The notes beneath the pieces were generated by a model that saw only the letters and a program-made list of their open reading frames with translations, was not told the DNA's origin and did no database searches. The translations under genes and the position numbers were made by a program. A DNA stretch of 64,000 nucleotides from an uncultured Clostridia bacterium (GTDB taxonomy: Bacteria > Bacillota > Clostridia > Oscillospirales > Ruminococcaceae): positions 62,001 to 126,000 of the forward strand of contig CANRLW010000002.1 in the NCBI GenBank assembly GCA_947631575.1, in the 5' to 3' direction. Shown in pieces: positions 59,648 through 64,000 of the stretch (the stretch's first letter is position 1; each line of letters begins with the position of its first letter).

Positions 59648-60310
59648 TTAAGCTCCTGTTAAACCCTTTCTGATAATAGATAATGCCATGCCGACAAGTC
59701 CTGCAAAAACAAGTATCGCGCCTATTACTATCCCTATAACAGCGCTGTTCGGATTTGTATAGCTTTCGAGGACATACGGCGCGCAATATTCGTCCAGCCC
59801 GCTGCCCGAAACATCAAACATTTCCCCTATGTACTCTCTGAAAAAGCCGAGATACTCTTTGTCGAGCTTTTGTACTCTGCCGACAAAATGCGTTGTGGTG
59901 TAATCATCAAGCAATACATCTTCAAAATAATAATCGAGCGTTTCGTTTTCGATTTTTTCCAGCGTCCTCAGCTCGCTCGAATTTCTCGAAGATATCGCGA
60001 TAAAGAACCATCTTCCCTCATCCACAGCATATGTAAGCGGCAACGCAAAATATCTGTCGGTCGTGCGCTCCTTGCTTGTCTGTATGCCAAGCGTCGTATC
60101 ATATTCCGCCGTATACGCAAACTCGTCGAACAGGTCGTATATCTCGCCCTCGACTATCTTTCCGTCATAAAGCTCTCTTTCCGTTATTGTTTCAAGATCG
60201 CCGTGGGGCTTATCCCATTCGACCTTTTCACGAATACTCGTAAACAAAAATATTCCGCCCGCGATAAGCAATGCGAGAAATACCAATGTCCTGCTGATAA
60301 ATTTTGCCAT
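59648..60310 (-). CDS. Membrane protein with two transmembrane segments (paralogue B)
   Basis: A 220-aa protein with the same plan as its downstream neighbour: an N-terminal membrane segment (about residues 7-25), an outer domain of about 150 residues (GEIYDLFDEFAYTAEYDTTL near 55-74, then YFALPLTYAVDEGRWFFIAISSR) and a C-terminal segment near 190-210 (IGIVIGAILVFAGLVGMALS). Only one base separates it from paralogue A. It is the first gene of the six-gene run that continues with the glycosyltransferase-like, sirtuin, zinc-ribbon and TPM genes. AAAGGGAG precedes the start. The function is unknown. Confidence 0.65.
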   Translation of the reverse strand: MAKFISRTLVFLALLIAGGIFLFTSIREKVEWDKPHGDLETITERELYDGKIVEGEIYDLFDEFAYTAEYDTTLGIQTSKERTTDRYFALPLTYAVDEGRWFFIAISSRNSSELRTLEKIENETLDYYFEDVLLDDYTTTHFVGRVQKLDKEYLGFFREYIGEMFDVSGSGLDEYCAPYVLESYTNPNSAVIGIVIGAILVFAGLVGMALSIIRKGLTGA

Positions 60311-60364
60311 AATAACTCCCTTTCAAAATTACCAAAATATCAAACACACCATAACCATTATATC

Positions 60365-61183
60365 TCAAATGTTATGTATGCCGTAGCCGTAGCCGTTTAA
60401 TCTACAGCCGAACACACATTCCATAAGGATCCTGTCATACTCGTCGCTGTCGGGCATTGTCATGCGCGACGAAAGCATTGAACGAAATGAACCCATTCCG
60501 CTGCCGTATTTAAAATAAACTCCACTCCTGAAATAACGCGCTCTCAGGCTGCCGAAACGGTAAGAGCCGAAATTCTTGCCGAGCATTTGCAAAAATGAAC
60601 GAGCGCTGCCATATGAAAAGCTTGTGGAATAAAACAAGCCGAACCTAGCGAAAAATTGCTCCCATTCCCATTCCCACTCATAGCTGAAACTGCCGAAATA
60701 GCCAAAGCTCCCAAAATATCCAAAACTCCCCGAGCGCCAGCCTATCCTCAAAAGCCCCGATGAAAACGTATAGCGCGAAAAGCTACCTATCCCGCGAGAA
60801 CCGTGCATCATAAAGCGAGCGCCTGCTTTTGCCGAGCCGAAAGGCGCAGAGCCTAAAGCAGGAAGGCGCGCCGAGCCGAACGCCGAGCTTTGTATAATTT
60901 GTGCGCTCCCCACAGGCAAAGGTGCCTTGACCTCGGAGCCGCCGAATGTTTTATATGAAACGGGCTGTCCTCCAAAGACCTTTTCGAGCTTTTCCGTAAG
61001 TTTCGGGTCTTTGGGCGATATTTTTTCAAGTTCTGCGGCGTATTCCTCGCCGTTATGCTCTTTCAGCCACTCGACAAGGCTCCCTGCGGCAAAATAGCCG
61101 CAAAGCGACGCAATATCGAGATTATCGCGAATTTCCTCGGCAGAATAAACTTTTTGCCTGTTAAGCCACAAAGCGCATTTCAT
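60365..61183 (-). CDS. Protein with helical N-terminal module and Gly/Ser/Phe/Tyr-rich low-complexity tail
   Basis: The 272-aa protein has two very different parts. Residues 1-75 form a short helical module with YSAEEIRDNLDIASLCGYFAAGSLVEWLKEHNG, a pattern (N-(F/L)D...YF..G.L..WL) seen in many clostridial and Bacteroides hypothetical proteins. From about residue 90 the chain is low complexity, built of GS(A/F)FG, GYFGSF and EWEWEWE-like units, and rich in aromatic residues, Gly, Ser and Arg, with no signal peptide. I chose ATG 61183 because GGAGGTG lies seven bases upstream; an earlier ATG at 61225 has none. Such composition is typical of proteins that phase-separate; that is only a suggestion. 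Confidence 0.65.
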   Translation of the reverse strand: MKCALWLNRQKVYSAEEIRDNLDIASLCGYFAAGSLVEWLKEHNGEEYAAELEKISPKDPKLTEKLEKVFGGQPVSYKTFGGSEVKAPLPVGSAQIIQSSAFGSARLPALGSAPFGSAKAGARFMMHGSRGIGSFSRYTFSSGLLRIGWRSGSFGYFGSFGYFGSFSYEWEWEWEQFFARFGLFYSTSFSYGSARSFLQMLGKNFGSYRFGSLRARYFRSGVYFKYGSGMGSFRSMLSSRMTMPDSDEYDRILMECVFGCRLNGYGYGIHNI

Positions 61184-61411
61184 ACCGCAACACCTCCGCC
61201 CTGTTATTTCACAAAATGTTGTCAATAAATTACATACATATAACCAATATAATTATATCACAAACCGAATTAGTTTTCAACACATTTTTTATAATTATTC
61301 TTACAAATTAAAAAAATCCTCCGTCAGAAGTATACAGTGAAAAAAGTTAAGGTATCCGAAAAACGGATACCCTAACTAACTATACGCTATAAATAATCTT
61401 CAGTCTGAATT
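61184..61411. other. Intergenic stretch with a terminator
   Basis: This 228-base gap between two minus-strand genes has no gene. It holds one clear hairpin (61351-61371, listed separately) and otherwise AT-rich sequence. Confidence 0.6.
61351..61371 (-). terminator. Terminator hairpin after the zinc-ribbon beta-propeller gene
   Basis: ggtatccg (61351-61358) pairs perfectly with cggatacc (61364-61371) around a five-A loop. On the minus strand it is followed by aaccttttttc-like sequence (aacttttttcac), consistent with a terminator of the gene that ends at 61412. Confidence 0.65.
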
Positions 61412-63073
61412 TTATTCGGCAACGCTTGTCTTTGTAAAGTTCTTGCCGTTGGTGCTGACATAGAGCGTGTCGTCGTTCCATACATAGAATATCGAATAGT
61501 TATTGAGTCTTATTGAAGTGACGTCGTTCATCTTATCGACCTTTGAGCCTTTAGAACCGCCGCTCGTCGTATAAAGGGTGTCGTCCTTTACATAACAGCA
61601 AACGCCGTCTGCGCTTACTACAATATTATCAACATCGGTATCTATCTTTGTGGTCTTGTTCGATTTTCCGTCGGAGAATACAAGATCGTCATCATCATTA
61701 AATGCGTAGATCTTTGAAAGATCTGCGTTTGCATAATAATAGCTTGATCCGTACAGATCCTCGACAACTTCTGTCGCCTCGGAATTTTCGTTTCTTGTGT
61801 CCTTTACATAAAGGCTGCCGCTCTTCGCATACAAGAGCTTGTTTCCGTCGGAAGAAAGTCTGTAGGACGAAACGCTGCTTGCAACAGTATAACTTTCAAA
61901 CTCATCGCCCTTTAATGTGTATTTCTTTACGGAATAATTTTCATAGCCCAAAAAGCTCCTGAAATCATCGAGCAGTCCGTTTGTGCCTACAGGGAATATC
62001 GGAGTAACGCCGTTTTTGCTTATTCTTACAGGCTCGTCATCTTTAAGACCGGGAGCATAATAGTATGTTCCGCCCGATGTCGTATAAATAAGCTTTTTGT
62101 TGTCCTTTGACATAGCGATGATATTTCCTACAGTTTTTTCAATTCTTACAGAATCGTCTGCCTTTTCGTTCTTTACAACGTGGAGCTCATTGTCATCACC
62201 ACAATACACTATTGACGCGTCATCGCTTATAATGCCTACTTCCAATTCATCAGAGAATTTATTTGCCTTTGAGCCCTTTGAAACATACGAAACATATTCG
62301 CCGTCCTCGCGAACATTTATACCTACAGCGTTTCCGTTCGGAGAAATAACAAGACTACTGACGCTGCCGTCAACGGTATAGACGTTTGTTTCCTTTCCGT
62401 CCTTATAAATGAACACTTCATCATCGCAGGCATAAGCTAAAGCATTCATGTTTGACGAAACCACGACATCTTCAACATCTTCTTTTACAAGAGTGAACTT
62501 GTCGCCGTCGATCTTGTAAAGGTCGCCGCCGTAAACAAATGCATTGCAGTTATAAGCAAACGCCACGGAACTTGACGAATAGGAAACGTCGTCCGAGTTT
62601 TTCAATTCTTTTCCGTCAAGGAAAAGTACAAGCTCGCCATCATCATTTTCAGCAGCATAAAGAGAATGAGGCACTCTGTCAAATGAAAAAGACGGCTTGT
62701 TCGCTGCAAGATTTGCAATAATGATAATTGCTACAACTATTATTACCAACAGAGCCGCGCACGCAATAAGCAGGATCGTTTTATTTACTCCCGGAACGAA
62801 CTTCTTTACGGCAGCCGTAGCAGAATCTGCGACAGCGTTCGCCTTGTTTAGCGCCTCTTCTCCGACAGCCTTTGCCTTGTTTGCTATATCGGCAGCAGTA
62901 ATACCGTTATCGGCTGTGTTCTGAGGTTCTTCCTGATTTACGGCAACGTTTTCGGTATTCCCGACATTTGCAATGTTTTCGGCACTTTCATTGTTCTCGC
63001 CTATCTTTGCTCCGCAAGCGCCGCAGAACTGAGCGTCATCGCTCAACTGTTCTCCACAGTTCGGACAAAACAT
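61412..63073 (-). CDS. Zinc-ribbon membrane protein with C-terminal beta-propeller-like domain
   Basis: The 553-aa protein begins with a zinc ribbon (MFCPNCGEQLSDDAQFCGACG, residues 1-21), a disordered acidic linker to about 90, one membrane segment (about 98-120) and a long outer domain (about 125-550) of repeated short units such as SVSSLVISPNGNAVGI and YRLSSDGNKLLYAKSGSLYV, in the style of WD/TolB-like beta-propeller repeats, with many Asp, Ser and Tyr. The zinc ribbon would face the cytoplasm. No enzyme motif is seen; a sensor or scaffold role is inference. GGAGGTAAATT precedes the start. The gene is transcribed alone towards a hairpin. Confidence 0.75.
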   Translation of the reverse strand: MFCPNCGEQLSDDAQFCGACGAKIGENNESAENIANVGNTENVAVNQEEPQNTADNGITAADIANKAKAVGEEALNKANAVADSATAAVKKFVPGVNKTILLIACAALLVIIVVAIIIIANLAANKPSFSFDRVPHSLYAAENDDGELVLFLDGKELKNSDDVSYSSSSVAFAYNCNAFVYGGDLYKIDGDKFTLVKEDVEDVVVSSNMNALAYACDDEVFIYKDGKETNVYTVDGSVSSLVISPNGNAVGINVREDGEYVSYVSKGSKANKFSDELEVGIISDDASIVYCGDDNELHVVKNEKADDSVRIEKTVGNIIAMSKDNKKLIYTTSGGTYYYAPGLKDDEPVRISKNGVTPIFPVGTNGLLDDFRSFLGYENYSVKKYTLKGDEFESYTVASSVSSYRLSSDGNKLLYAKSGSLYVKDTRNENSEATEVVEDLYGSSYYYANADLSKIYAFNDDDDLVFSDGKSNKTTKIDTDVDNIVVSADGVCCYVKDDTLYTTSGGSKGSKVDKMNDVTSIRLNNYSIFYVWNDDTLYVSTNGKNFTKTSVAE

Positions 63074-63208
63074 AATTTACCTCCATTTATATCCATCGTT
63101 ACTAACCAATACGGACAGCTCTTTAAATCCGCAATTAAAATTATTATACTACAATATGTAAAATTTGTCAATAGTTTTTTATTCATCTTTTAAATTAAGA
63201 GTCCGTAC

Positions 63209-63237
63209 TTGACAATTATGTAAAAAAGTGATAGAAT
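63209..63237 (+). promoter_or_regulatory. Promoter of thiE
   Basis: A consensus TTGACA (63209-63214), 17 bp and TAGAAT (63232-63237) predict transcription from about 63244. This lies after an in-frame ATG at 63242, so that ATG cannot be the start; the TTG at 63293, with AGGAAAG upstream, is favoured. Confidence 0.8.
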
Positions 63238-63292
63238 ATATATGATTATTGCAAAGTTGTTATTTTATGAGCAGGAAGGCAGGAAAGCGAAA

Positions 63293-63928
63293 TTGACATT
63301 TTCGGAAAAACAGTTGTTTCTTTATGCCATAACCGACAGCTCATACACCGCTATGCCCCTTTTCGAGCAGGTCGAACGCGCACTTTTAGGAGGCGCTACA
63401 ATTATCCAGCTACGCGAAAAAAAACTCGGGGAGGACGGGATAGTGTCTTTAGCAAAGGAGCTTGTGCCGTTATGTCACAAATACGGAGCGCCGCTCATAA
63501 TAAACGATGATCCTTTTATTGCGCTCAGGAGCGGAGCGGACGGAGTTCATGTCGGACTTTCGGATATGCCCGTAAAAGAGATACGCGAAAAATTCGGAAA
63601 AGAGCTTATTGTCGGAGCAACCGCAAAGACCGTTGAACAGGCTATTTCAGCAGAGGAACAAGGCGCGGACTATATCGGCGTGGGAGCGGTTTTCCCCTCC
63701 CCCACCAAAACGGACGCTATAAGGATAACCGCAGAGCAACTTCGGGAAATAACGGTTTCCGTAAAGATCCCCGCTGTAGCTATAGGCGGCATAACGGCAC
63801 AGAACGCTATTACGCTTAAAGGCTGCGGCATAAAGGGTATAGCCGTGGTTTCGGCTATATTCGGCGCAGATGATATCGAAAAGTCCGCGAGAGTCCTTAA
63901 GAAGATAGCTCGGGAGATCGTAAAATGA
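63293..63928 (+). CDS. thiE: Thiamine-phosphate synthase
   Basis: ThiE joins the pyrimidine and thiazole halves to make thiamine phosphate. The 211-aa TIM barrel has FLYAITDSSY near residues 9-18, the substrate motif GGATIIQLREKKLGEDG near 34-50, INDDPFIALRSGADGVHVG near 73-91, GADYIGVGAVFPSPTKTDA (split near 123-141), and VAIGGITAQNA near 162. I chose TTG 63293 because it follows AGGAAAG and because the promoter at 63209-63237 starts transcription after the earlier ATG 63242. It overlaps the next gene by four bases. thiN lies at the other end of the window, unlinked. Confidence 0.92.
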   Translation: MTFSEKQLFLYAITDSSYTAMPLFEQVERALLGGATIIQLREKKLGEDGIVSLAKELVPLCHKYGAPLIINDDPFIALRSGADGVHVGLSDMPVKEIREKFGKELIVGATAKTVEQAISAEEQGADYIGVGAVFPSPTKTDAIRITAEQLREITVSVKIPAVAIGGITAQNAITLKGCGIKGIAVVSAIFGADDIEKSARVLKKIAREIVK

Positions 63929-64000
63929 ACACGAAAAATGAGTTTTTTATTGTTATTGATAAGCTCCATACAACAAAGCTCGGCGAAGAACGTATAAGAA
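63925..64000 (+). CDS. Start of a DUF3781-like protein (partial, cut by window end)
   Basis: Only the first 25 codons are present (MNTKNEFFIVIDKLHTTKLG, then EERIR). The segment LHTTKLGEERIR matches the opening of the DUF3781 family (helix, then LHTT.LG..RI.KN). It overlaps thiE by four bases (ATGA), which implies translational coupling. No function is known for the family, and the rest of the gene is outside the window. Confidence 0.6.
   Translation, partial: MNTKNEFFIVIDKLHTTKLGEERIR

Overview
The window reads as chromosomal DNA of a low-to-mid-GC, spore-forming member of the Clostridia, probably Ruminococcaceae/Oscillospiraceae-like. The evidence is a type III glutamine synthetase, an uninterrupted Firmicute core set (alaS, recJ, relA/spoT, purB, recG, fakA-type kinase, Asp23, ispE, uvrC, rsmD, coaD, mbl), AGGAGG/GAGGTG ribosome sites with some TTG starts, and sporulation-type cell-wall genes (cwlD, a SleL/YaaH-type LysM-GH18 enzyme, an Amidase_6-type protein). 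The species assignment is inference. I found no rRNA, tRNA, CRISPR array, phage structural gene or complete insertion sequence.

Layout. 0-5 kb (+): glnN with a hairpin-rich leader, a palindrome-rich spacer, then thiN, a YfcE-like phosphodiesterase and a TraB/GumN lipoprotein. 5-11 kb (-): an LRR lipoprotein, then an operon of TIM-barrel isomerase, proS, LuxE-like and LuxC-like genes. 11-12.3 kb (+): a YetF/DUF421 plus DUF4363-like pair. 12.4-18.1 kb (-): a spore-type LysM-GH18 gene cut in two by a 3.93-kb large-serine-recombinase element, preceded by an Amidase_6 gene. 18.3-26.4 kb (-): an unknown gene, two small hairpin-flanked repeat elements, a fructose-6-phosphate-aldolase-like gene, ridA, ilvA, a CPBP protease, mbl and a diguanylate cyclase with a structured leader. 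26.7-34.9 kb (-): alaS-hit-holA-rnmV-like-MBOAT-DHHW-rluA. 35-42 kb (-): purB-recJ-relA-MBL hydrolase and a DUF4870-like gene. 42.4 kb (+): cwlD. 43.2-51.6 kb (-): ACT-DUF711-Lrp-aminotransferase-ispE-Asp23-fakA-recG. 51.8-55.2 kb (+): uvrC-rsmD-coaD-coiled-coil protein. 55.4-63.1 kb (-): a run of little-known membrane, zinc-ribbon, glycosyltransferase-like and sirtuin genes. 63.2 kb to the end (+): thiE and the start of a DUF3781-like gene.

The main discovery candidate is the element at 12793-16733. The two pieces of the LysM-GH18 gene share the same 11-bp core (cattcatacgt) in direct orientation at 12793-12803 and 16723-16733. Joining the gene at this core restores exactly 1272 nt (424 codons with stop, 423 aa), with the motif VVIMTYEWGYTY read without a break. 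The element carries its own large serine recombinase and no phage genes. This is the architecture of the sporulation-intervening elements (skin in sigK, the gin element in gerE). I therefore propose a developmentally excised element in a cortex-lytic enzyme gene.

The second candidate is a family of about 130-250-bp elements with cttgtataaaa-like ends. Three of the four copies sit between two copies of the same palindromic hairpin, identical in one case, 1 substitution plus 1 indel apart in another, and 25/30 in the third. This looks like insertion beside transcription terminators with a long target duplication.

Smaller points of interest are attenuator-like leaders (glnN, the ACT gene, the diguanylate cyclase), an 8-bp tandem repeat spanning the holA stop and the rnmV-like start, a Gly/Ser/Phe/Tyr-rich low-complexity protein, and a six-gene membrane/sirtuin operon.
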